From: Branchiostoma floridae
Lineage: Eukaryota > Chordata > Leptocardii > Amphioxiformes > Branchiostomatidae
DNA length: 64,000 nt
Assembly (NCBI RefSeq): GCF_000003815.2
Contig: NC_049981.1
Coordinates: 5,524,312 to 5,588,311 of the forward strand
Reading direction: 5' to 3'
In this document: positions 60,501 to 64,000 of the stretch, piece by piece
Numbering within the stretch: the stretch's first letter is position 1
How the letters are laid out: each line of letters starts with the position of its first letter
Made by a program: the position numbers and the translations under genes
Notes under the pieces: model-generated
The model's database searches: none
Told to the model about the DNA's origin: nothing
The model's input: the letters and a program-made list of their open reading frames with translations, nothing else

Positions 60501-63500
60501 GAGAGGCAGAACTCAAGTCAGAAGCCCTGAGGAAGGTGTCTGCTGGACACCGAAACGCAAGCAAGTACGTTCACCCTGGTTGTGTACAATAATTCTGCTA
60601 TATCCAATATTCTACCAACCTGATGAAATTATTTTCGGGATGAAAGAAAAAAGGGTTTTCAAAGAGCATGCCACTGACATAACATGCTGCCTGTTAAAAG
60701 ATTTTGTGGTAATGGTGGTGTCAAAATTTCACAGATTGTTACTTTTTCAAAGACATCCGCATAACTGTTCGAATCTAACTTGAAGACATATGCTGCAATG
60801 GACATCCACCAAATGGTAGGAAGGAAGCAGAAATCGTCTATAATTGATGAATAGAGAACTCTTCCTGCCTAATGTGTCACTGCGCACGGAAGGATATAAG
60901 TCTTTTAGTAATGTACTTACCATTGCAGGTTGGGACATTGTCACTCCAGTTCCGGTCCGCCTGGCAGGTAGCACTAGTACTGCCGTTCAGTTCGTATCCT
61001 TGATCACATCGGAAGGTTACAACATCTAGGTAGTTGTTTACACCGATATTACTGATGCCGCCGTTCACCGGTGGCGTTAGTGAAGGACAAGTGATCACTG
61101 CAAGGTGAAGATTAAAGCAAAACTTTGTTTAATATGCTACTCAAAATACTTGGATAAGGTTTTCCCTCTTGGAATCCCACCATCCAAGGTGAACAATGAC
61201 ACTGTGAAAGTTTTGTTTTCACAAGATCGCTATACTTCCTTGAGACCAGCAATATAAAACAAAACAATACGCATTATGCTGTTAAAGAGGCTCATCAGTC
61301 ACGTATGAATATAATTACTCCAAATTTTTTTGAAGCAATGGCTGTTTTTAAAAATAAGGTACATACCTCAATATTTTCGACGACTGACAGTCCATTTTGC
61401 TTACGGAGAATGACCTTTTCTCGTGTTCTCTTGCGAGATCAAGACTAGGTCATTCTCCGGATCCGTGAGCAAGAAGGACTGTCAGCTATCGAAAATTTGG
61501 AGTTATGTACCTTACCTTTACAAACAGTCATTGCTTGAAGAAAATCTGGAGTAACTGCATATTTTGCATAAAAATTTCTTACCATTGCATGTTGGAACGC
61601 TTGAACTCCAGCTGCCACCTGCCTGGCATGTAGCACTGGTGCTGCCGACTAGCTCGTATCCCCGGTCACATCTGAACGTTACCACATCTAGGTAGGTGTT
61701 TGAATTGGCGGGGATTAGACTTCCGTTCACTGGAGCTGTCAGGCTAGGGCACATCACCGCTGTAGGAGAGAAACAAAGAAAATGTTTCTTTCTCGTCCAA
61801 TGCATTGCATACCAAAATTATTACAAAGTTTCAAAACTCAAATCACTATTGTTTTATGAAAAGCTGAATGATTTTCTTTTATGGCTCTACCATTGCATGC
61901 TGGGACATTTGTACTCCAGTTCCTGTCCGCCTGGCAGGTAGCACTGGTACTGCCGTCCAACTCATATCCTAGGTCACATCTGAACGTCACAACATCTAGG
62001 TAGTTGTTTGCACCGGTAGGACTCAGACTACCGTTTACTGGTGGCGTGAGTGAAGTGCACTTGACGGCTGCAATGTACGGAACAAAGTCACACGTCACAA
62101 TAAAGAACATAGTTTTATGCTTTTCATCATCTACGCACTCTGCATTTGATAAACTTATTTTTCTAACAAATATCTGCATTATGTTCCAAAACTTCTTACC
62201 ATTGCAGTCTGGAACACTAGCATTCCAGGTTCCGTCCATCTGACAAGTAGCACTGGTACTGCCGACTAGCTCGTATCCCCGGTCACATCTAAACGTTACC
62301 ACATCAAGGTATGTGTTCACACCGGCAGGACGCAGACCACCGTTCACTGGTGGCATGAGTGAAGGGCACTTGACCGCTGCGATGCAAATTACAAAGCCAT
62401 AGGTTGAGAGCATTTTCATAAGAAGGTCACTACTCTCCATGGACTCCAACGATATAGAATGAAATAATAAAGAACACATATTAGGCATTTCTTACCATTG
62501 CAGTCTGGAACACTAGCATTCCAGGTTCCGCCTGCCTGGCAGGTGGCACTGGTACTGCCGACCAGTTCGTATCCCTGGTCACATCTAAACGTTACCACAT
62601 CTAAGTAGGTGTTTGCACCGGTGGTACTCAGTCTACCGTTCACTGGAGGCGTGAGTGAAGGGCACTTGACGGCTGCAATGTACGGAACGGAGCAAAAGTT
62701 TGTCATCAAAAGAAACCCAGTTCTACATGCTCACCATCACCTACTAGGTCTGCAATTGATAACAATCTTTTTTCATTACAGATATCTGCATTGTATTCCA
62801 AAACTCATTACCATTGCAGTCTGGAACACTAGCATTCCAGGCTCCATCTGCCTGGCATGTAGCGCTAGTCTTTCCCAACAGCTCGTATCCCCGGTCACAT
62901 CTAAACGTCACCACATCTAAGTAGGTGTTCACTCCGGTGGGACTCAGACTTCCGTTCACTGGTGGCGTGAGTGAAGGGCACTTGACCGCTGCAACGCAAA
63001 AGAACAAAGCCACAGATTGAGAGCATTTTTATAAGAAGGTCACTACTCCCCATGGACTCCACGACAAAATGAAATGATAAAGAATACACATGTCTTACCA
63101 TTGCAGTCTGGAACATTAGCATTCCATGCTCCGTCCGCCTGGCAAGTAGCACTAGTATTGCCAAACAGCTCGTATCCCCGGTCACATCTGAACGTTACCA
63201 CATCTAGGTATGTGTTCACTCCGGTAGGACTCAGACTGCCGTTTGCCGGAGCTATCAGATTAGGACACGTCACCGCTAACGAGGAGAACAAAGAAATAGT
63301 TGTATTTCAATCTTCTGCTCAGAAGTACATGTATACAAGCTTCTCATTTGCCGTCATCTGTGCCATGTCAAATTACAGTGTATGTCCGAAAATAACATAA
63401 AGTTGTCTTTGCTAAATCTAAGTACGCGTCAATATGGACTCCAGGAGAGTCATTATAATAAGTGTGACGTCAATGGAAAGCTTGCTTGTTGGATCTTGAA

Positions 63501-63956
63501 CAAGGTAAGAATTATTTTAAAAATGATAGTGTCAAAGGTACATAGTTAATCATATCACAAACCACATAGACATCTACATGATTTTCTACTCGTCCTTACC
63601 ATTGCATGTTGGGACATTTGCACTCCATTTTCCGTTAAGCATGCATGTAGCACTGGTATTGCCGTCCAACTGGTATCCTTGGTCACATCTGAACGTTACA
63701 ACATCAAGATAGCTATAGGTGATCACATTAGACGGGATTAGACTACCGTTTACTGGAGCTGTTAGTAGAGGGCATTGGACAAACATTGTTGTTTCTATCG
63801 GAGTAGTACTGGATATAATAACGTCTGTTGTTTGTAACGGAGTTGTAGGAACTGACGTTATAAAAGGAGTAATAAACGATGATGTGGCTTCTGTTGTAGG
63901 AACTGGAGTTGTTTGAGCTGATGTCACCTCCGTTGTAGAAACTGGAGTTGTGCGAA
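36433..63956 (-). CDS. RIGHT gene: sushi-EGF-SEA-REJ-GAIN/GPS, five-TM polycystin-1-like receptor (5' partial, exons R1-R36)
   Basis: This paralog of the left gene enters from the right edge and ends at a TGA at 36433-36435. From R2 to the stop the exons give 2213 residues if R24 uses its downstream acceptor. Domains are a Thr-rich linker, ten sushi, EGF, EGF, EGF-Ca, SEA-like, EGF, REJ, GAIN with a complete GPS, and about five TM helices that resemble TM1-TM5 of polycystin-1-type proteins. A 150-residue tail ends the protein. The PLAT domain normally between TM1 and TM2 is absent, and so are the extracellular loop and six helices of the channel region. The likely product is an autoproteolysed surface receptor rather than a channel. 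Whether the missing 5' part also has Frizzled domains cannot be seen. Confidence 0.85.
37345..37416 (-). CDS. R35: juxtamembrane exon
   Basis: KTKVTPETISIIQSRMDVME then ETVW. 72 bp, phase 0-0, TGTAATAACAG-type acceptor region and GTGAGT donor. It joins TM5 to the tail. Confidence 0.75.
37548..37885 (-). mobile_element. LINE 3' fragment (RT C-terminal remnant)
   Basis: In two frames it reads DLVQSLHFMSNCSFYDHERK...LFEEATKFN and LLTSQNPHIIEKVGSVVFHC. This resembles the Cys-x-x-Tyr-x-x-x-R...LF tail of non-LTR reverse transcriptases. It is frameshifted and inactive. Confidence 0.6.
38322..38509 (-). CDS. R34: TM4-TM5 exon of polycystin-1-type core
   Basis: AWFLVAAIVIVSGAFTVLYG, NDYGRAKSQAWL and FILLQPVKIILVIIFFKLV. 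The YG...G...W and QPVK motifs are diagnostic of the polycystin-1 family between TM4 and TM5. 188 bp, phase 1 to 0. Its first 96 bp (38414-38509) form the end unit of a tandem array. Confidence 0.88.
38510..39490 (-). repeat. Seven tandem copies of acceptor plus 5' half of exon R34
   Basis: Each 129-158 bp unit contains the 3' splice site (CCCTACAG), about 96 bp of exon and about 40 bp of intron. The landmark ACCGTACAGG lies at 38584, 38719, 38855, 38984, 39142, about 39278 (variant ACCATACAGG) and 39414. Copies are near-identical, and each reads from AWFLV into TAG shortly after the exon homology ends. No proper donor is present. Confidence 0.85.
39073..39095. repeat. 23-bp perfect palindrome insertion with 5-bp TSD
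   Basis: CCAAGGAGGTT, A, AACCTCCTTGG, flanked by TTACA on both sides. Sister units of the tandem array have one TTACA and no palindrome, which gives the empty site. Confidence 0.8.
39707..39811 (-). CDS. R33: loop exon leading into TM4
   Basis: ALKKMDTRYVVKKEGSKVTV then SQKPYRPFPWWCRIV. The PWWCRI-AW junction matches the polycystin-1 family entry into TM4. 105 bp, phase 1-1. Confidence 0.85.
39960..40505. repeat. Foldback element
   Basis: Arms at 40013-40102 (CTACCAACACATAAAGGTCT...TTGGGTGGTTAAA) and 40395-40478 are inverted copies. Intron between R33 and R32. Confidence 0.75.
40755..41034 (-). CDS. R32: TM3 and following cytosolic loop
   Basis: FIIGLESSLIALPINVFIVV then LFRYAGTRQK and a charged loop ending IDKLKKEG. 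The IG.ESSLI..PINV..V.LFR pattern is the polycystin-1-family TM3 signature. 280 bp, phase 0 to 1. Confidence 0.88.
41623..41867. repeat. MITE, GTCAAGCTTGC family, copy 1
   Basis: TTAAGGTGCGCTGCC... and inverted ...GGGAGCGCACCTTTAA termini; CACTGCGTCACTG inside. Its right end is only 13 bp from exon R31. A relative is at 47047-47272. Confidence 0.75.
41881..42132 (-). CDS. R31: TM2 exon, joins directly to TM1 exon without PLAT
   Basis: RQKKAHRQLSKTTKGRGF, SHHLWVSVV, HFTRVQRISCCLSLLMSF and MLVNIMFY. HLW.SV...FTRVQR.SCCL is the family sequence that normally follows a PLAT domain. 252 bp, phase 0-0. Confidence 0.88.
42133..42582. other. Intron where PLAT exons would be expected; none found
   Basis: The 450-bp gap between R30 and R31 was read for PLAT-like coding sequence on the minus strand. 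None is visible, and the flanking exons join in phase 0. Confidence 0.65.
42583..42801 (-). CDS. R30: GPS second half and TM1
   Basis: VGPQTTDEQLHCICDHLTAF completes the GPS with CIC and the cleavage tripeptide HLT. Then comes TM1 (SLIALVTVCVVMALYIVAVF) and GRSLDLADERK. 219 bp, phase 0-0. Autoproteolysis between Leu and Thr is expected from the family. Confidence 0.9.
42802..43330. other. Intron of right gene, no recognised feature
   Basis: AT-rich, no exon or structured repeat seen. Confidence 0.35.
43331..43467 (-). CDS. R29: GPS motif, first half
   Basis: IQRVPTVDENGQITDSSV ... SKCIFFNETTRLWTDNGCE. 137 bp, phase 1 to 0, pairs with L31. Confidence 0.88.
43700..44060. repeat. Dispersed repeat shared with 25930-26120
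   Basis: GCAACCTATGATCCACTG, CATAACGTGACGTCACGAC and TTGTTCATTCCTTGATAAAG at 43728-43822. Inside, CCTACAATGGCATAAGATAG and CTATCTTATGCTACCGTAGG form inverted arms at 43872 and 43984. Confidence 0.65.
44108..44369 (-). CDS. R28: GAIN domain beta strands
   Basis: LHNFNTTELGVAFYVRVN, VTLRVYLKRGAVVSP, DYSHNVTLTATG and WFLNQTALN. 262 bp, phase 0 to 1, with several N-glycosylation sequons. Confidence 0.87.
44370..45150. other. Intron of right gene, no recognised feature
   Basis: AT-rich. A local direct repeat of CATGGGATGAAAATGAAAGG type near 44720-44850; nothing else seen. Confidence 0.35.
45151..45363 (-). CDS. R27: GAIN domain
   Basis: TYFTPQNPFEYANNARD, VLGLSVLGEGRKVLVSNL and MVNGTATSSNSEQIS. 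213 bp, phase 0-0. Confidence 0.87.
45549..45797. repeat. Palindromic MITE
   Basis: Left CATCCAACGGCGAAACCGCC...TTAGTTCCTG and right AGGAACTAAGGG...TTGGATGTCAC are inverted over about 65 bp. Confidence 0.75.
46205..46450. repeat. GGTAAGGTAC-family MITE, copy 3
   Basis: GGTAAGGTAATGCCTCCAAA, CTAGTCTCGATCTCGCGAGA and inverted CGAGACTAGGTC, TGTACCTTACC. The right terminus ends GTATTCATACGCTACTGATG. Confidence 0.7.
46496..46744 (-). CDS. R26: GAIN domain
   Basis: NQQATTTAFETIDNLALTM, SRKNRDEKPTLVQAKEF and LARSSCGGLGARVIQTQ. 249 bp, phase 0-0. Confidence 0.87.
46860..46951 (-). CDS. R25: GAIN-region exon
   Basis: AVNVLEASSESAEKQREEA then QVQNRTTDFEK. 92 bp, phase 1 to 0. Confidence 0.85.
47047..47272. 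repeat. MITE, GTCAAGCTTGC family, copy 2
   Basis: CACTGCACTTGCGTCAAGTT, GGGGTTCGTTCACTGCGTCA and the inverted right end GCAAGTGTAGTGAAAGGG match the 41623-41867 copy in layout. Confidence 0.7.
47400..47545 (-). repeat. Dispersed repeat, reverse relative of 28740-28995
   Basis: AGAACCTCTGGAATGGTATT and GACGAAGGTCGAGGTCAA correspond to the complement of the other copy. Confidence 0.5.
47690..47794 (-). CDS. R24: GAIN-region exon; in frame only from an acceptor 5 nt downstream
   Basis: From the GACAG acceptor the exon opens GTAAGGGCGG and reaches TAA within seven codons. From the GTAAG five bases later (exon 47690-47789) it reads GGDTLKSLGEVLTDKSSE in frame with R23 and R25. The paralog L26 has one extra base here and uses the upstream acceptor. 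A base error or real frameshift is the alternative. Confidence 0.65.
47886..47992. repeat. Small MITE with GTTAATGACCC termini
   Basis: GTTAATGACCCACCC at the left and GCGGGTTATTAAC at the right are inverted. A related fragment is at 14200-14285. Confidence 0.6.
48183..48308 (-). CDS. R23: GAIN-region helix exon, nearly identical to L25
   Basis: ARDRMVEILEQVQVLDVQQV then KQVSGTLEHVTNKPEELSDESQ. 126 bp, phase 0-0. Flanking introns are not alignable by eye to those of L25. Confidence 0.88.
48309..48796. other. Intron of right gene, no recognised feature
   Basis: AT-rich; no exon or structured repeat seen. Confidence 0.35.
48797..48952 (-). CDS. R22: GAIN-region helix exon starting with GTACGA
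   Basis: VRPPEEVDEFVDTVLDD then VQQTTSSIASAASVLNVANG and ENATRTE. 156 bp, phase 0-0, two codons shorter than L24. Confidence 0.83.
49293..49415 (-). CDS. R21: REJ-associated beta-strand exon
   Basis: APSTPPIRLPTGDPDENYEL then EIVIRVTDDLGAFSVATFATN. 123 bp, phase 0-0. Confidence 0.86.
49930..50048 (-). CDS. R20: REJ domain (FSDPDLPLRY segment)
   Basis: FSDPDLPLRYDFEYTAADVK then LLYSGP. 119 bp, phase 1 to 0. Confidence 0.87.
50049..50535. other. Intron of right gene, no recognised feature
   Basis: No exon or structured repeat seen. Confidence 0.35.
50536..50698 (-). CDS. R19: REJ domain core, tandem AAGCAGCAG acceptor
   Basis: YSFTLNEPPTVGACAVH...GFFELQCQ has the N-E-PP-x-x-G-x-C REJ signature. 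Three possible AG acceptors in a row add zero, one or two Gln. 163 bp with the first, phase 0 to 1. Confidence 0.86.
51023..51254 (-). CDS. R18: REJ domain continuation
   Basis: CDSTYGTCGPKINSGEKMRL then LCSNCRADPNIYRYNWTLV. 232 bp, phase 2 to 0. Confidence 0.87.
51486..51572. repeat. (CT)n then (AT)n microsatellite
   Basis: About 60 bp of CT followed by about 22 bp of AT. Confidence 0.95.
51767..51947 (-). CDS. R17: REJ domain continuation
   Basis: GVCPALSGSTDGLLTVNLG then SAPNRDNVSASQIIEVV. 181 bp, phase 1 to 2. Confidence 0.84.
51994..52226. repeat. Palindromic MITE with ACCGACGTTTCGG arms
   Basis: GCTTTATTCACACCGACGTT...GTCACCTTCTTCAG on the left is inverted as CTGAAGAAGGTGAC...TGAATAAAGC on the right. 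A half copy lies at 54755-54850. Confidence 0.75.
52227..52948. other. Intron of right gene, no recognised feature
   Basis: Poly-T-rich stretch near 52558-52600, otherwise nothing structured seen. Confidence 0.35.
52949..53182. repeat. GCGATCG-family MITE, copy 3
   Basis: CCCCCTTTCCACTAGACGGC and inverted GTCGTAGTGGAAAGGGGGTA. Its right end is about 35 bp from the donor of R16. Confidence 0.75.
53217..53774 (-). CDS. R16: partial EGF-Ca fused to start of REJ domain
   Basis: DFDECQENTATC...GSTCLNTPGGYGC, then CTPEVTILGGG, YKWEALPP, LLVPSRTLEYGTYVLRL, SSLVAGILGG and LDYRWSC. 558 bp, phase 1-1, pairs with L18. Confidence 0.9.
54130..54190. repeat. (GAA)n microsatellite
   Basis: AGAAGAAGAAGAAGAATAAG run, about 25 bp from the donor of R15. 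Confidence 0.85.
54214..54436 (-). CDS. R15: SEA-like module, second part
   Basis: FNYMVDSIMQTRRFGNPGF, RFERGSLVAFQSLTLIE and NTSFPFAGATVTVTG. 223 bp, phase 0 to 1. Confidence 0.82.
54500..54690 (+). mobile_element. tRNA-derived SINE, family 2
   Basis: A-box-like TGGCGCAACATCTAGAGCG and B-box-like GAGTTCGATACTC, followed by CCCCGGCCCACATGACG and a body ending CATCTGTACAC. Confidence 0.55.
54755..54850. repeat. Half copy of the 51994-52226 MITE
   Basis: TATTGCTTTATACATTATCA, CCGAAGTTTTGGTGACCGTC and TGTCAACTTCCTCAGGGC match one arm of that element. Confidence 0.6.
55090..55395 (+). mobile_element. LINE 3' fragment, opposite orientation
   Basis: MSNCSSYDHEKKR-like sequence, HPNLLTFTDKKKATLLL and SQNPNIIENVGSFVFHC match the remnant at 37548-37885 on the other strand. 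Frameshifted, inactive. Confidence 0.6.
55525..55640 (-). CDS. R14: SEA-like module, first part
   Basis: ALNRFYVRLLYNASFDYEP ... RRYHLNH. 116 bp, phase 1 to 0, pairs with L16. Confidence 0.8.
56188..56345. repeat. 79-bp exact tandem duplication
   Basis: The unit ATAAGTAACTGTTTAG...CATGTTACAAAC occurs twice, at 56188 and 56267. The surrounding 56150-56880 is rich in CAAACATGTT-type inverted motifs. The rest of this intron (55641-57154) shows nothing else I can support. Confidence 0.85.
57155..57286 (-). CDS. R13: calcium-binding EGF domain
   Basis: DLDECSLTESRRPCKGRRE, RCFNTIGSFRCDCFPW and GSCT. 132 bp, phase 1-1, four codons longer than L15. Confidence 0.87.
57335..57770 (+). mobile_element. 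tRNA-derived SINE, family 1, with tRNA-Pro-like head
   Basis: A box TGGCGCAGCGG and B box GAGTTCGAATC. The anticodon-type loop CTCGGGA would read CGG (Pro). The body shares GTACCTAG, GTCCCTCG, TTAAATTGAGGT and AAGCACG with 15390-15605. ORFs here are accidental. Confidence 0.65.
57949..58104 (-). CDS. R12: Thr/Pro linker plus EGF-like domain
   Basis: VMTTPPAAQTSTSARPPVTC, HAQASCNDA and CRCNSGWVGNGFSCNG. 156 bp, phase 1-1, pairs with L14 without its minisatellite. Confidence 0.85.
58595..58732 (-). CDS. R11: EGF-like domain, no counterpart seen in left gene
   Basis: DMDACLFDPCVPEATCVDN then CTCNPGYTGDG and GTGCS. 138 bp, phase 1-1. Confidence 0.85.
58733..59598. other. Intron of right gene
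   Basis: No exon seen. Sequence near 59240-59580 loosely resembles 55790-56050 (ACTTCTGCA, GTTACGACGTTTATG), suggesting an old dispersed repeat. Confidence 0.3.
59599..59781 (-). CDS. R10: sushi domain
   Basis: AVKCPSLTAPVNGRLTPTG with an extra NTGNT, FRCNRGYEVVG, CQADRTWS and PDCD. 183 bp, phase 1-1, two codons longer than its sisters. Confidence 0.88.
59893..60128. repeat. GGTAAGGTAC-family MITE, copy 4
   Basis: GTATGAATACAGTTGCTCC, ACCTAGTTCTCGTG, GCGAGATCGAGACTAGGTCA and GTACTTTACCTTGAAA. Left inner arm is missing. Confidence 0.65.
60188..60364 (-). CDS. R9: sushi domain
   Basis: VVKCSNLTAPMNGKLSPVD, FRCDRGYELVGNTNATC, DGNWSKNVPIC. 177 bp, phase 1-1. Confidence 0.88.
60445..60560. repeat. 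Dispersed repeat shared with 35880-36015
   Basis: GACGCAAAAGCGCCACC, GAGAGGCAGAACTC and CTGAGGAAGGTGTCTGCTGG. Confidence 0.6.
60921..61097 (-). CDS. R8: sushi domain
   Basis: ITCPSLTPPVNGGISNIG, FRCDQGYELNGSTSATC, DRNWSDNVPTC. 177 bp, phase 1-1. Confidence 0.88.
61281..61556. repeat. GGTAAGGTAC-family MITE, copy 5
   Basis: GTATGAATATAATTACTCC, AAATAAGGTACATACC, AGATCAAGACTAGGTC and TATGTACCTTACC. Ends 27 bp from exon R7. Confidence 0.7.
61583..61759 (-). CDS. R7: sushi domain
   Basis: AVMCPSLTAPVNGSLIPA, FRCDRGYELVGSTSATC, GGSWSSSVPTC. 177 bp, phase 1-1. Confidence 0.88.
61891..62067 (-). CDS. R6: sushi domain
   Basis: AVKCTSLTPPVNGSLSPTG, FRCDLGYELDGSTSATC, DRNWSTNVPAC. 177 bp, phase 1-1. 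Confidence 0.88.
62200..62376 (-). CDS. R5: sushi domain
   Basis: AVKCPSLMPPVNGGLRPAG, FRCDRGYELVGSTSATC, DGTWNASVPDC. 177 bp, phase 1-1. Confidence 0.88.
62496..62672 (-). CDS. R4: sushi domain
   Basis: AVKCPSLTPPVNGRLSTTG, FRCDQGYELVGSTSATC, GGTWNASVPDC. 177 bp, phase 1-1. Confidence 0.88.
62812..62988 (-). CDS. R3: sushi domain
   Basis: AVKCPSLTPPVNGSLSPTG, FRCDRGYELLGKTSATC, DGAWNASVPDC. 177 bp, phase 1-1. Confidence 0.88.
63099..63275 (-). CDS. R2: sushi domain
   Basis: AVTCPNLIAPANGSLSPTG, FRCDRGYELFGNTSATC, DGAWNANVPDC. 177 bp, phase 1-1. Confidence 0.88.
63600..63956 (-). CDS. R1: Thr-rich linker plus first visible sushi domain
   Basis: A mucin-like segment (TTPVPTTEATSS, TPFITSVPTTPLQTTD) precedes FVQCPLLTAPVNGSLIP, FRCDQGYQLDGNTSATC, NGKWSANVPTC. 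The upstream limit is uncertain. A CAAG acceptor at 63957 gives the usual phase 1. Similar Thr-coding repeat continues to the window edge one base out of frame. Confidence 0.65.
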
Positions 63957-64000
63957 CTTGATGTTCTTTCTGTTGTAGGAAATGTTGCTGTGGAGCTGAT

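Overview
The window is animal genomic DNA: AT-rich, intron-rich, and dense in short inverted-repeat elements, SINE-like elements and LINE scraps. The gene family, the exon-intron style and the repeat content suggest an invertebrate deuterostome. A lancelet (Branchiostoma) is my best guess, but that is inference; nothing in the sequence names the species.

Almost all coding sequence is on the minus strand and belongs to two large paralogous genes lying head to tail. They are polycystin-1-like/REJ-family membrane proteins with unusual ectodomains. The LEFT gene (signal peptide at 33141, exons L1-L31 read down to 725) runs off the left edge just after the first half of its GPS motif. In order it encodes: signal peptide, two Frizzled cysteine-rich domains, seven intact sushi (CCP) domains interleaved with decayed sushi exons, a Ser/Thr-rich repeat plus EGF, EGF-Ca, a SEA-like module, EGF, REJ and GAIN. 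The 31 exons sum to 5544 bp, a whole number of codons (1848). The RIGHT gene (exons R1-R36, from the right edge down to 36433) starts outside the window. In order it encodes: Thr-rich linker, ten sushi domains, three EGFs, SEA-like, EGF, REJ, GAIN/GPS, about five transmembrane helices homologous to TM1-TM5 of polycystin-1-type proteins, and a cytosolic tail. It has no PLAT domain and stops before the polycystin channel region.

From SEA to GPS the two genes correspond exon for exon, with the same phases and nearly the same lengths, so they are tandem duplicates. Their sushi arrays belong to two different sequence subfamilies, each homogeneous within its own gene, which points to independent amplification. 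Exon boundaries were read from AG/GT sites, phase continuity and paralog alignment by eye. No transcript evidence was available.

Layout: 0.7-6 kb, GAIN exons of the left gene. 6.9-13.7 kb, two near-identical ~3 kb transposon copies in adjacent introns. 13.8-20.9 kb, REJ/SEA/EGF exons. 17.8-18.8 kb, a TIR element with five CRE palindromes. 20.7-25.4 kb, sushi array. 25.7-29.3 kb, Frizzled exons. 30.2-32.9 kb, nested and foldback elements. 33.1 kb, start of the left gene. 33.1-36.2 kb, intergenic and repeat-rich. 36.2-42.8 kb, 3' end of the right gene, including an exon-derived tandem array. 43.3-58.7 kb, GAIN, REJ, SEA and EGF exons. 59.6-64 kb, sushi array. The introns carry many palindromic MITEs, at least two tRNA-derived SINE families and two LINE 3' fragments in opposite orientations.

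Inferred biology: both proteins would be autoproteolysed cell-surface receptors. Frizzled and sushi modules could bind ligand. The REJ/GAIN region would carry the cleavage site. The right protein would end in a phospho-site-rich cytosolic tail instead of a channel.
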